Shown here: positions 24,910 to 37,042 of the stretch, piece by piece
How positions within the stretch are numbered: the first letter of the stretch is position 1
How the letters are laid out: the number at the start of each line of letters is the position of its first letter
Assembly (NCBI GenBank): GCA_038501785.1
Contig: JBAMJR010000137.1
Coordinates: 5,893,501 to 5,957,500, forward strand
Source: Myoxocephalus aenaeus
Lineage: Eukaryota > Chordata > Actinopteri > Perciformes > Cottidae
Length of the DNA stretch: 64,000 nucleotides
Direction of reading: 5' to 3'
Program-made: the position numbers and the translations under genes
Notes under the pieces: model-generated
Databases searched by the model: none
Told to the model about the DNA's origin: nothing
Seen by the model: the letters and a program-made list of their open reading frames with translations, nothing else

Positions 24910-27900
24910 CTGATTTAGTACATGCATGTGCATCAACAAAACACCCACTCACGCATATACATTTCCGTAAGTTGCTTCCTCCTTCTCTGTGGGAATTCAC
25001 CGGATTCAGCACTACTTCCCATATGTTTTACAGCTCAAAGACATACTCCATAGAAGCAGAAATAAATGTAGATGTACTAACTTGCCAAAAAGCTTTGTCT
25101 GTAAAAAAAAAGATCAAATATGACAAAATCTTGAAGGATGACCTGTTAAGCCAAATAATGGATAGAGGGTAAATATGTATTTTGTGAATGGCCTGTGATC
25201 TCTGTCTTGTCTCTGGGGCCGGTGATGTGATATCCTGATCCTTTGGCATGCTGCTGAACAGTGCAGGGAGGAATGGCAACCATTGCTGGCATCTGCTGGC
25301 CAAATCAGGCTGGAGGGCAGGCTAATCTTGGCCCTCTATATTCTCGACCCCTACCAATTTAACTCTTTGTCGCCATCGCCATCTCCGCTCTCACAGGGAT
25401 GTTTACACTCACATTTCAGCAGTGCGTGTCACCCGCACAAATTCATCCTTATAGCCGTCTACTTCTGTACTTAAGACATCTGCATGTATGAGCTCTCACA
25501 GGTCCGCTGGCATTGCGTACATTCTGCATTGTCACTTAACCTCAACATCAATAACAGCTGCATCACAGTTGTATTTCCAAGTATAGCAAGTTTGCCTAAT
25601 TTGTGGCCACTTTGGCCTCCATGAGCACCTGTTTCTGTCTTTGAGAACGCACACTCAGCGAGGTGCAGACCAGTGTGAGTTTCGATGCAAGTTCATCAAA
25701 TTTAAAAAGACTTCGCACACTCGTCTCCAGTGAACCATGTTTTAGACGCCAAATATGGCATTCAGGATGCATGTGTTAAGGTTAGCCGCAGATTGACTTT
25801 AACATTAGGGTAATCAATTTAAATGAAGGGATGGAAGAGACTTGAGTAAAAATGAATTTGACAAAAATATGTAAATTTACTACTTAGTTGCGCTTTTAGG
25901 CTGTATTAACTTCTGATACGTCTTAGTTCAATGTTATGTGCATGCTAACATTAGCTAATAAGCATGAAACAAGACAAAAGCTGAGGATGATGGGAAATCA
26001 TTAGTTTTGCAGATATTTGGTCACAAACCAAAGTATTGGACTAAAAAAAGGTTGACCTGCTGATGGCCCTATGAGGATAAGGTGCCGCCAAAGATATTAC
26101 AATTCATCTCGAGGAGTTTGTGAACGCGTGTACCAAATTTCATTACAGTCCATCTAGGGGAAAAGTCAGGGAATCGTAAAAGTCGATAGAATTTATGAAT
26201 ATTTGTACCAAATTTAATATAAATTCATCCAATAGAGAGTTTAGACCAAAGTACTGAAAGTACGGTTAAAAATAGAGATTCGACCATTTCGAAAAACTTT
26301 TCTAATGTTGAATGTTTTGTATTTATGACTTATATTTCTCTTGTGAATTTCTGTATTCACAAGGACCAAATATCATTAGTATTCTGTGAAAACTTTGATC
26401 AATGGACCATATAGAGACCAGACACCATCCCGATGAAGGCAAGAAAAAACAAAATGTTTGGTAAATAAAGCCTTAATTACGGGCGTTAAAGTTCTGCTAC
26501 ACGTTTTAAAGTTTGATGGACTAACGTGACCACCTTCACAGTTGCAGTAAGGCTGAAGGAAACCACAACAACAATACCGTGTTAGAGCTTTTCAAAATGA
26601 TAAAATATTAAGAGACATTAAGTTTACAATCACCAGATAACAAACAACTTTTTCTTAATTTGCACATTTATTTTTCACACACGTCAGTGTCTCGTTCTGA
26701 CCCGATAATCTGAGCTAAAAAAGACACTTTGATTCTGGCTCCACCAAGGATCTGCCACTGTTATAATGTTTTTACCAGACCAGGATGCAGCAACACCAAA
26801 GTGTCATGTTGCCAATTAGACCAACGGGTGCCTTTTCTGACAGGCTGAGCCGTGTCCCCACACACAGATGAGCTGTTTAGAAGCTTTTCCCAGATACCTT
26901 TACAGCTTGGCCTTTGACCTTGCGCCCTCACAGAAGTATGGACCGCTTGTTAGGGGATGTTATGCCCTCACAGAAGAACCGTAAAGCACTCGGTTTGAGT
27001 GTTTACTGACTAGATTCTAGCTCTCTGATGTCGGCTTTGGAGAACAAAAGGGTATTGTCACATTACACAACCATTTTTTGGTTTATTTAAATACTTTGTA
27101 TCAAAAGATGTGCACACAATTTCCTTCTGTATCATAGTCAGTGTACTTTTAATCTGTCCTTTTTATTTATTATGATTGGTAATGATGAGCCTAAAATTTA
27201 ACAAACTATACCAGTTTGTCAGGCTTGTCGTCTCATTTTCATCTGCCATCTCGTAACATTTATTTATTGGTAAATGCTCACCCTCTGAGTAAATATCACT
27301 TTTTTGTCTCTGTGCCAGCTCTCTATTGGCCTGAGTGTCTCCTCACCAGACATGTTTGAGTGGAACAGTCGTTGAAATAGCTCAAGAACTCTTGAAAAGC
27401 AAGGCCTGCAACATGCCTGTCGGTCCCTTCGGCCACAGGGCTAGAGGTCGCACAGGTGTCCCTCTGGTCACTTCTGTTACTGGACATTCAACCAGTCAGT
27501 CACCAACTGTACTGGTCCCACACCCCCTAATCTTTGCTAAGTCATGACTGCCTGGCATGGGTATAGACACTCTATTTATGGAGTCCCCCTCAGAGCAGAT
27601 GTCTGAGCTTTAGGAATGCTGAGCAAGGTTATACTATTAACTACTAAGACTAAAAGAAGGACTCAATAAACATGGAGTTACTGAAAAAAAAAAATAGAAT
27701 AGAAAGCAATGTTATCCGGCAACTATTAAATTAAAGATCATTATATAATTTCTTTATTAAATAGAGCATGGGGAAGAATCCTATTGATCGGAAAGAGGCA
27801 CACATTTACTACCAATACAGTGATGAACTGTCTTTCTTCTACTTACCCAGTATAGACATAAAGACACATTCTGTTAATTGGAATATGCCAGAACAAAAAC

Positions 27901-30900
27901 ACAACCTTGAGAGATCCCAAAGTTTCCACAGGTACCAAATGAATTTGTATAAATGCTAAATGTACAAATTATGAAGTCTTGGCTTTAAACATTTCACTCA
28001 ATGTAGGTATAATAACAAAATGAAGGAACATTTAAAGAAAACCTGGGAGATCATTTTCAAGGGAAAAGGGGGTTTAAGGGTAAATAAAAACACAAATTCA
28101 AAACTAATATCTTTATCGTCTTTTTTGTGGTGACTGCCTTTTTAAACATCTCCACATGGGTTAATTAAATTATTCTTGGGAGATTCCAAATGTGACGAAC
28201 CCGTCATAACATGCTTATTCTTGTGCATGACCTCTTAAACGACAACTGTCACCACGCGTCTCAGTCGATAAAAATAATGAGGTAAAAAAAGGAAAGGACT
28301 TCACTGTTCTGACTATTGTGAATGATCTGGAAGTCGCCTCTGTACCCTTTGCTCCCTCTGAAACTCTAGTCAGTGTAGAACAGCCGACAGGTATCCACAC
28401 ACAGCAGGACCTGTGATTCACACTCTAAATCCTCTGACTGATTGTTTTCCGACGAGTGAGACCTCAGCGGCAGCTGGCCGCCGCTACAGACTCTTGATTT
28501 GTACCCGATTTCATGGTTCAGAAACGGCCCACTCCTCGTTCCACGAGGGGGATTACAGAGCGGGACAAATGGCATCACGTATGCATCTGGGAACAGCTGT
28601 GGCTGCTGCTCACTCCTCAACACAACACACACGCAGCAGGCCCGCTCCAAACAACACCAGCTCACTGAAAATCAGAAGAGAACCACGGAAAGCTATCAGG
28701 TTACACTCATCAAAGTCTTTGGATTGGATTGACAGCTGTTGATCGTTAAATTAATTGGGAAAACCTTCTGGCCACCTGCAACCTACAAAGAAAAGGTGTG
28801 CATTTTGTGCAGTGATACAGCAGGTAAAAGTACAATTCATCTGGTTAATTTGTTTCCAGAAATAAAACAACAATCAAATCCTTTTGTTTGTGAATTCCTC
28901 ACACCTTTTGCTTAGTACGGAGCAATCTGTCCTCTTTCAACACAGAGAAAAATAGCGACTCAAGATTCTGTAAAAGACCACAATTTATGACGAAGATTCA
29001 CTCATTGAAGGACTTCTCCACCAACCAGTGGCAGACTCACGCTGCCTGAGGAGCAGGGGCGAAAACCCAAAATGAAAAAGGGCAGCTGCTTGCAGTGGGG
29101 CAGCAGTGTGGAGAAGGTTTTCTCACATGTAGGGCAGCCTATATGGCACTGCATCCCGTTTTCTCTATTTAGGGGCGCCAATTTGTGCATTTCATCATGT
29201 TTTCTCCACTGGAAGGACACACCAGAGGCCACTTCATCATGTTTTATCCTCTATGGGGGCATGCAAGAGGGGCCTTTTGAACACGAGGGCACATGTTGCT
29301 CAACAGTCTTGAAAGGTAGCTTTGAAATGTTTACAGCTTGTTTATTAGTAGAGGCTTGCAGCTGTGGTCAGCTATGGATTCACTACAGTTTCAATGGATT
29401 CCAATGGCTTCCCTGGACAAAGTGTATCTCACAATGTATTGGTAGAGTGAGGACTGGTTGGAATGGGAATTTGAGGTGTTTCAATGCTTTTGTTTTTGCC
29501 GTGGTGTTGGGACACCATACGAGTCCATTAACGCTGCCTTTTCATGTGAAGGAGCCACATTTCAGCGCCACATTTCAAGCCTCCACTATTTCAAACTCAA
29601 AAGATAATTGGGGCAGATTGTTTTGTATTTATCAGACATTGCAACACAGTAAACAAACTGAAAGAGACACTTTTTGTTATTTTGGTATCTTGGGCTTGTA
29701 ACATCTTTGGCATTTAAAGATGCAATTTAACCCCATATCTGCCTCAGCACACAGAGCTTAAGCAGTTCTCCAATATCTGCATCCAACCTGTGGACTGCTA
29801 GGATCATGCACCTCAAAGGTCATACTTTAGGCTTTACATGTCTGTCAAGTCACCCACGCTGTTATTTATTCGATGAAAAGTACAAGTATTTATGAGGTCC
29901 GAAATATCTTTTGCGTAATGCCATTGGGGGATTAGGCCTCACTGTGACAAACTGGTTTTCCTATGTTCAAAAGAGACAACACGTATTGTGAGATATGTTC
30001 TCCACAATCAATTAGCCATGGAATATGAACATGAACCACAAAAGCAGAACAAATTCACCATGAAGGCTTTCAACCACACAGACACTGAACACCTTTGACA
30101 ATCGACAATGCCAGACACTTTCCTGATTGAGAAGATCTGAATTATTCATTTCTACAGCTACAAAGCATCTGCAACATTTACAATGAATTATAGAGCACAT
30201 CATAGCAAGACTTCTCTCGCCAATTACTGGAGCCAAGTCACTCACTCAGCCTCCCAACCTGGGCTCCATTACTTACTCCAAACAAAGAGAAAGATGGATG
30301 GTGGTTGGAAGTGCTGTTGGTAATATGTCAGTTTACATTGTCATCCATTTTAGATCTCATAATGGCATCTGCTGACAGGGGCCTCTACTGATGCCCTATG
30401 TACACATCTGGAGTCTTGTCCTCCTCAAAACACTTCATCTTCCTCTTTCCAACCAGGATGTGTTTAGATCAGTGTTTAGATCAGCCGAAACCTCTGATTG
30501 CAGAGCCAGTGTAGTGCCTCTGTTGCTGAAAATCATCACTCAGGTAAGAACATAAACTGTATATTTGAAGAGTGGGGCAGCTATAGGTTATTCTCCAACC
30601 AAGATGACACTCTGAAGGGCAGGAAGTCTTGGGCTTCAGGGGTAGGCTGAATCCATACAGCAGAGGGGGGCAGTATGACACGCTACAGCTCAAGTGCATG
30701 TGGAGTACCTTCACAGTCGCCTAGCCAATCCATGGGTTCATCACTTGTTGTGGCCATTTTCATAGCAATCAGAAAGTATAGAGTGCACTCCACTTACTCT
30801 ATTGCTCAGACACCTGTGCTCTACGGTCTTTTCTCGAGTCAAAAGTTAAACTAAATCAACATCTGAAGATACCATTGTCGGCAAAACACAGAAAACAAAC

Positions 30901-31033
30901 AGAAAAGTACTTCAGCGCTCAACGTAAATCATGATATTTCGTTAATTTTAGTCAACAGCGGCTATGAAGAGATTTTTCTTACCTGGCAAAGCAGAGTAAC
31001 CAGCACACACCCCGTCAACATCCGTACCGCCAT
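17368..31033 (-). CDS. CDH15: Cadherin-15 (M-cadherin), 14 coding exons
   Basis: Classical calcium-dependent adhesion protein of skeletal muscle and satellite cells, linked to actin through catenins. Exons in transcript order: 31033-30983, 24192-24037, 23107-22952, 22403-22259, 21761-21580, 21498-21370, 21270-21088, 20141-19897, 19789-19653, 19483-19253, 19166-18927, 18538-18390, 18270-18094, 17568-17368. All are GT-AG and phase-consistent: 2,382 nt, 793 aa (human 814). Features: signal peptide in exon 1 (residues 1 to about 20); short prodomain ending in the furin site RVKR (44-47); mature N-terminus DWIIPPI with the swap tryptophan W49; five EC domains with LDRE, ATDADD and DQNDNRPAF motifs; FAL (125-127) where type I cadherins have HAV, as in human CDH15; membrane helix at about 593-627; DNVFNYDEQGGGEEDE juxtamembrane region; catenin-binding segment with PPYDTALIYDYEG and DYDYLNDWGPRF. 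The protein stops shortly after this segment and lacks the longer mammalian tail. The EC2-EC3 and EC3-EC4 linkers deviate from the DxNDN consensus. The distinctive cytoplasmic part makes CDH15 the clear choice among cadherins. Confidence 0.95.
22406..22501. repeat. (AC)~48 microsatellite touching a CDH15 splice acceptor
   Basis: An uninterrupted AC run of about 96 bases. On the transcribed minus strand it is (TG)n ending in TAG, so it directly forms the 3' splice site of the exon at 22403-22259. There is no conventional pyrimidine tract. Confidence 0.97.
24591..24673. repeat. (AC)~41 microsatellite
   Basis: Uninterrupted AC dinucleotide run in CDH15 intron 1, about 400 bases upstream of the exon 2 acceptor in transcript orientation. 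Confidence 0.97.
24846..24907. repeat. (CA)~31 microsatellite
   Basis: Second AC run in CDH15 intron 1, about 170 bases from the preceding one. The two together make a (TG)-rich block in the transcript. Confidence 0.96.
25925..26425 (+). repeat. Decayed dispersed teleost repeat
   Basis: Contains in order phrases I recognise from an abundant fish repeat: 'catgctaacattagc', 'gcagatatttggtcacaaacc', 'aaagtattgga', 'tgatggccctatgagg', 'accaaatttcatt' and a second, partly repeated module 'gtaccaaatttaat...attcatccaatagag'. Several modules are diverged and partly duplicated. It has no coding capacity. The family name cannot be given without a repeat library. Confidence 0.6.
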
Positions 31034-31370
31034 CCTCAGTACCTGCACTCAGAAGCTCAGTGTGAACAGACCTCTGGTGACCGAAAGATCTGAGGCTCCT
31101 CCACCAAGAACTGGTGAGTGACTACTGGGCAAAAAAGGCCAAACTCTCCAACCTTCCCTACTCTTTCCTTCTCTCTATCCTCTCTCTGTCTCTCTGTCTC
31201 TCTCCCTCTTTTCCTCTCCCAGCATTTGTCTCTCACAGCTCCTCCCTGTCCATAGCTGGGGTATGTATCACAGTCGTGGGGTAAGGGGTTAGAATTTCAG
31301 CAGGGGCCCTCCCATGTACCCCAGCACATGTGCTGTCACTCACAGGCCGATGAGAGAAGGAAAGAAAGAG

Positions 31371-31423
<53 letters not shown>

Positions 31424-31478
31424 GAGAGAGGGAGAGAGAGAGAGCGGGAGAGAGAGGGAGAGAGAGAGAGGGAGGGGG

Positions 31479-31512
<34 letters not shown>

Positions 31513-31560
31513 AGAGAGAAGCAGGGCAGCTGTTGGTGGTGTAGACAGAAACACTGTCTA
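31034..31560 (-). promoter_or_regulatory. CDH15: CDH15 5' leader and candidate muscle promoter
   Basis: Sequence upstream of the CDH15 initiation codon (minus strand). It contains a CArG-like site, one mismatch from consensus, at 31129-31138 (gcaaaaaagg), a perfect palindrome AGCACATGTGCT with an E-box core at 31323-31334, and a CAGCTG E-box of the MyoD/myogenin type at 31527-31532. M-cadherin is muscle-specific, so myogenic E-boxes are plausible, but such six-base motifs arise often by chance. The start site is not visible. Confidence 0.4.
31374..31509. repeat. (GA)n-rich purine tract
   Basis: About 135 bases of GA repeats with GGGAG interruptions lie about 340 bases upstream of the CDH15 start codon. 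On the transcribed strand it is a polypyrimidine (TC)n tract. Such mirror-symmetric purine tracts can adopt triplex (H-DNA) structure and recruit GAGA-type factors. Confidence 0.95.
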
Positions 31561-33189
31561 CACACCATTTGAAAGTAAGTCAACTTTAACACTTTACAGA
31601 ATAATTGTGCTTTATAGAGAGGCAAAAAGAAAAAAAGAAAATATGTAAAACACGGACAGTTACAAAGTAGAAAATATATAATTAGAAACAGGTTTTTGGT
31701 TGACAATGATGTCAAACAGAAGCTGAAACCAGAGTATGTTTGGCATTTTTTTCGTGGAAAGAAACTTTCTCACTCATCAAACAATGAATGAATAAAAAAA
31801 ATATGTTTCTGTCTATCAACTAATCGATCCATTATCCATACACAATCCATACACGTAAGTCTTTTGACATCTGTTGCTGCCACACTGAGAGGAAAATAGA
31901 AATTGAAACATTTCGTTTACAGCCCTCACTCCACAACAAACTGTCTTGTTTAACCTGAAGCTTAGCACTTGTTTTCTTCTTAAATACGTCCTGTCCGGAT
32001 CAACCTTCATGTCGTAACCTCGCTGTCCGGAGCGGTCGGTGTCGTGCCCTCACGCATTCAGAACATTCAGCAGAACTCTTTGATCTCCTGCTATTTTGAA
32101 CAGTCATGTCAAAGCAGAAGATGAAGATCTATGGTACTCATGGATGATGTCAAACAGGTGTTTTAGTCGACCACCTTCGTTGCAAGAAGAGGTTGTTGTT
32201 ATCCAGAAACGGAGTGGGAAAGTTAGCTTACGTTATATGTTCTCAGAGGGGGAAACACAACCTGCAGGAAAGATGTGGTTGGCACCACGAGAAGGTTAGA
32301 TCTCCAAATCGCTACTTTCGGCACCCTATCAGCAAGTCTGCCCTGAGGTCGAAGGTCGATACAGATCTTTCCAAAGTAAACAACTTTGAGCCACGCTGGT
32401 GTCCCTCTCGCCACATAGACACTCCTTAACTTGTGGCACAGACGCCTGTTCGTGTTAAAAACCAATAGTGAAGACGAACATTAGGTATGACAAGGAATCG
32501 GCCACACAAATACAACTCTCTGAGTTATGAATGCATGAGATACCGTTGATGCTAGAAATGATCACGATAGAAAGTAGAGCAGAGAAATAATTGAGTGCAT
32601 TGGCAGTGATTGAGCTGAGCATGCTGAGCGGTTGTCGGCATGCGTCCATGTGTCGTGTGTCCATGAGAGTGTGTGTCAGTTCTGGTATAAAGGGGTGATT
32701 TTACAGCACCTGTCTCTGTCATTTCAGGCAGAGGCAGTTGGCGCCCTGATGTTTCTCTTCCTTCACACTCAACAGGCTCTCATGCCAGAGCCCTTGCACA
32801 CATTTCATGTGGTGCTGAAAGGATGTGACACGCCCGTTGGTTACTTTGGATCAGTGTTTCTGTAAAAGGGATTCATGTGTGTGTCTTATAAGTAAAACCA
32901 GATCAAAAGATGATGTTGAAGTTTAAAATATGACTGAAACCCGATCCAAAACCCTGTCTGCAGAGACAGAGACAGCGCTCTGCTGCCCACTGCTGGCAGA
33001 AATAACAACTCACATTAACTCTGGTGGACACCGGGAGAAGTAGCCTATTAAAACTAAAAGTGTACCAATGATGGAAACTACCATTAAAATAACCTGAGCT
33101 GAGTTTTTCATCGCTACATTATTGAATCAAATACAATTAAATTGATTGTTGTACACTTGGGAGCAACAGAAGAAGTTGTACATGTAAAC

Positions 33190-33295
33190 AAAACGTCAGT
33201 GGTGGAATGTAACTCAAATACCGTACTTATGTACAATTTGGAGGTACTTGTACTTTCATTTATATACACAGATTCTGCATTCCCAGGTCGCCAAC
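33190..33295 (+). repeat. Fragment of a common teleost dispersed repeat
   Basis: The phrases 'cagtggtggaatgtaact', 'gtacttatgtacaattt' and 'gaggtacttgtacttt' match the start of a very abundant fish repeat that begins 'gtggtggaatgtaactaag'. The copy is short and diverged. Further possible pieces lie near 33480-33550, and a reverse-oriented piece near 44970-44995. Confidence 0.6.
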
Positions 33296-34462
33296 AGGAC
33301 TAGATGTTGGTATCGGAAGCGTTGTGGTTTCTGCTTGTACTCGAGTAGTATTGACCAATGACATTTGAGCAGACTTTGTTTGAATGCAGATAAACAGTAA
33401 ACGATTCAGATCAGATTTAATATATCTATGAATAGTTAGTGTTATTGTGTAATAAATATATTTACTTTTGTGACTCAAAGTTCATTTTGCTTTGCTTGTA
33501 CTTCAGTAACTTTTTTTTACTTGACTTTACTCTTTTCTTGTCTTCTCTTTTATAACACTGTATATATTTGAGCGGGATTGTCATGCTGCAATGCCTTCAA
33601 GGTCACTGTACTTGCTTGCTAGTAATGCAGCTAGCTTTTTTCTGATATTGCAGTTTAAGTCATTCAGGAAAACCTAATCAAACGAGTGAGAGTATTTTAC
33701 AGTTTGGACAATATCATTGCATATTTCTGGATATTGCAAACGACAAATTAACTTCAGAAATGTGCAAGTTCATTACAAAGGAAGGAAGATGACGCGCAAA
33801 AGCAGAATTTGTGCACTGCACCACATTCTCAGTTACTGAGGACTATCAGGCCCGGCAGAAGAGGAAATGAGATCATGAGTTTCAAAGGCTTGTTGGTGCA
33901 GGGTCCCACTGAGGCGATAATAGCGGAGAAGACTAGAAATAACATTTCTCTTTATTTACAATCAACACTTGAAATGATGCAGGCACTTGCAAATGACACG
34001 GTAGTACAACATTTAAACCATACTTTGGTGTTTCATTTGTACCTCTTGAAGCTGTAGTGAGATCACTATACACAATATTCCTCTGAACATGCAAGTGGCT
34101 CGAAGCCCCACTGATCAGGAAATAGGGAACCCAACATAGCTGTCTGGATCTCCAGGGCAACAGTAAGACAATTACTGATGATCGGAGGGGGGCACAGGAA
34201 ACCTGCATTTGGTTTTCACACTATATCCCTGACACCAACGACAGGTACAGTGGTGAACCATCTGGAAATACACTCTTTTTAGTCAAAGTAGCATACATTC
34301 ATCCGCAGATCTCCTCCTTAAGGATTGCTTCACGTTGTGGATGCTTCAGCTTGTGTCACTTGATGTTTGTATGGGAACAAGTAATTCAACCACACCTTGT
34401 GTTGAAAATGCAATACTTAATGCTCGTCTTATAATTTAGTTCAGTCAGAAAATAAATTGGAA

Positions 34463-34481
34463 CCCCCCCCCCCCCCCCCCC
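34463..34481. repeat. Homopolymer C19
   Basis: Nineteen consecutive cytosines, prone to length error in sequencing and to G-quadruplex or i-motif formation. Confidence 0.95.
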
Positions 34482-35885
34482 AAGACAGCTAATGCAACTC
34501 GACTTATTTATCACTTATACTATATTATTACAGTTATGTTAGCCTGCTTGCCACCTCGACAGGAAGTCAGTTCCAGTGCCAACTAAATATTCCAGGCTCT
34601 AAGCGGCTAATTGGGCCAAAGCTCTAACACCATTTGAAGTGCATTGCAAAGCACTAATATCATTTCTGCATGTATAATGTAGAAACTGACATCATCAGTG
34701 TGACTCATCGATCGGCTGCCAAAACGTTTGCCAAAGTTGCAGTTTTGCAAAACGTTGCACATTTTTTTGAAAAGGTACTTTTCTACAATAAGTATCACAC
34801 ATTCAACTTAAAGTTGTGTTTAATTTGTGCATTAATGCTTTTAAAATTCACTCATGTCCTATAATATTTCATTTTTATATTAAATTACCTGCAGTAAATG
34901 TTGCATTTTTTCAGGGATAGTTTGCATTTACGAGCAGAGAAACCGTAAAATGGGCCCGTTTATCATCTGTTGTCACTGTACAGATGTTTAAAGGCTTCAT
35001 AGAAACTAAATGTAAAATTGTTTCAGTTACATAAAATGAACACAGCTAAAAATATTTCTTTATTTGGAAAATAACAAACCCAACAAATACATGAATAAAT
35101 AAAAAGCATATAGGAATATAAGACATTAGTTTGCATCTGTTTGTCAGTTTTGACTGTTGACTTCTGTCTATGTATGTTTTCTGTCCCTTTGTTTTCGGAT
35201 GGCACGATTTCTTTTTGCAGCAAATGGTATGACTCTAAACACCTGCAGAGGGCAGTGTTAGATTAGGTAAGTGTTCTGTTGGAGCGGAGAACAGGAAACT
35301 TATGAGACACGAGTGTTTGTCTCATAAGAGATCCGTCTGAAGAATAGAACACGTAATGACCCTGAGGATGGAGGGCACAATACCAAGAAGAAGAACAACA
35401 ACAACACTGACTCACAATGCAACACCGAGGTAGCAGATTGCAGTCTGCTAATCAAAATATCACAGACATAAAAGCCTGTGGGTCATGCGCTGCCTATACG
35501 GCATAGAACAATTATGATAATAATCGCCGCATTATAGTCAGCTAATCAAATTGTTTTCTATAATGTCTCTGACCGTGTGTTGCCATTCAGCTGATTTACA
35601 TATCTGTAATGTCTTTGCCAGTGCAGAAAAACAACAGCGACTTGAAAGCCTCGAACAGCACAATGCAACATTTCCAGAGGTGAGTGTCTGAGAGCGGGGA
35701 GGTGTCCGGGTTACTGCAGCTCTGCCTTCGCCCCAGTCAGCCTCCACCATGGTGGGTTGCCAATTAGAGCCAACACATATGACACACTTGACTCCCCCGC
35801 TTGAACCATGGCTGGAGATAATAGGCCTCTTCCTGCAGCTCAATCGATGGCATACTGTCCCAGGGTGGATGTCTGCCTCAGTGTA

Positions 35886-35983
35886 TACACACACACACAC
35901 ACACACACACCTCTTTTTTTCCCTCTTTATCTGTCACAGAGTTAAATGTAAGCGTTCTGTTTCTTACACAGAAACACACAAGC

Positions 35984-36071
<88 letters not shown>
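35886..36071. repeat. Two AC microsatellites separated by about 75 bp
   Basis: (AC)n runs at 35886-35911 and 35985-36071, the second about 43 repeats long. Confidence 0.96.
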
Positions 36072-36076
<5 letters not shown>

Positions 36077-36813
36077 GCTTTCTGCTCTTTCATGTCTCCT
36101 TTTTTCCCCCAAACCATAAACAATAACATCCAACTAGATAAATTGACCTCATTATTCACAGTGAGATAAGAAACTCTTGCAAAAAAGCCCGAGATGCACA
36201 GTGAAGTTATGGGTACATAAATAGCTAATCCTTCTGCTTAGTGTGTCCGGACGTCTAGGTAACCCCACAGGAGGAGTCCGGGCTTTGTGAGGGCACCTGA
36301 GTCATGGGGATTACAGACATTAGGGTAATGGATATCTGCTGTGAGCGGTAATAAGCAGACGCCTTGCACAAACTTGCTGTCGGTAGACTGGTCTCAACAT
36401 TGTTGCTTCTGACTTGCATCTTGATTTGGTGGTTAGACCGTGGCTATCGATACAGCTGGCTCATAGCTGGCTAAGCAGAAGCATAAACATTGCATCAGTA
36501 CACATTCTTAAAGCGGTGTGTAATGCAAACACACCCATATGAGATTATCCCCTCAGTGCCGAGCCTGTGATGCTCACTTTCTCTGGAAGAAATGTGCGTG
36601 GACGTGTGCGTTTCTGTTTGTCTCATTGTTTTTGTGTATGCGGTCGAAAAAAAGGGGCAAAGGGACGAGAGTTTGGGAGTCGGTGCTGCTCTTTGCATGG
36701 CCGGGGGAGGAGAGATGGAGAGAGGAGAAGCCGTTGAGGGGTGGAGAACTGTGGAGGAAGGCCTCTGCGTGGCTTTTAGGATGGGGGGGGGGGGGCGCGC
36801 AGAACTGTGGTGA

Positions 36814-37042
36814 GGGGTGGATGGGGAGGGGTGTGGGGGAGGTGGTTGACAGTTGTGTGCATGCATGAGCCTAATCTGCCTCCATCAGCTGTCAGAGTAG
36901 GGGATGTCAGGGCTACCGGGGCTCCTGGTCCTCCCTCTCTCTCTCTCTGTCCCTCGCTCTCTTCACTGGCAATGTCATGTTGTCAGCCCACATATGCTTG
37001 TCTGCGGTGGAGGGGGGTGGGGGCCGAGGGGTTGTAGGGGGG
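36814..37042 (+). other. Pair of G-quadruplex-forming motifs
   Basis: Two plus-strand motifs with four G-runs and short loops. At 36814-36839 four G4-5 runs are separated by loops of 5, 1 and 3 bases. At 37012-37042 runs of 6, 5, 4 and 6 G are separated by loops of 1, 4 and 5 bases. A G13 homopolymer begins near 36783. The region is G-rich on one strand for about 500 bases, unlike its surroundings. No gene could be attached to it. Confidence 0.7.

Larger units (their letters stand above)
24193..30982 (-). other. CDH15: CDH15 intron 1 (6.8 kb)
   Basis: Separates the signal-peptide exon from the prodomain exon. It holds two long AC microsatellites, a decayed teleost repeat at about 25.9-26.4 kb and an unexplained 209-codon open frame at 29072-29701. 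No exon with protein similarity was seen. Long first introns are usual in cadherin genes and often carry enhancers, but no specific enhancer can be supported here. Confidence 0.8.

Noticed and set aside
31233..31715. 160-codon minus-strand frame with a long Ser-Leu stretch
   Set aside because: Product of the GA repeat upstream of CDH15; no domain and no splice context.
32223..32465. Possible retroelement-coded frame on the minus strand (80 codons)
   Set aside because: Sequence looked vaguely repeat-like, but no diagnostic motif of a reverse transcriptase, integrase or transposase could be identified.
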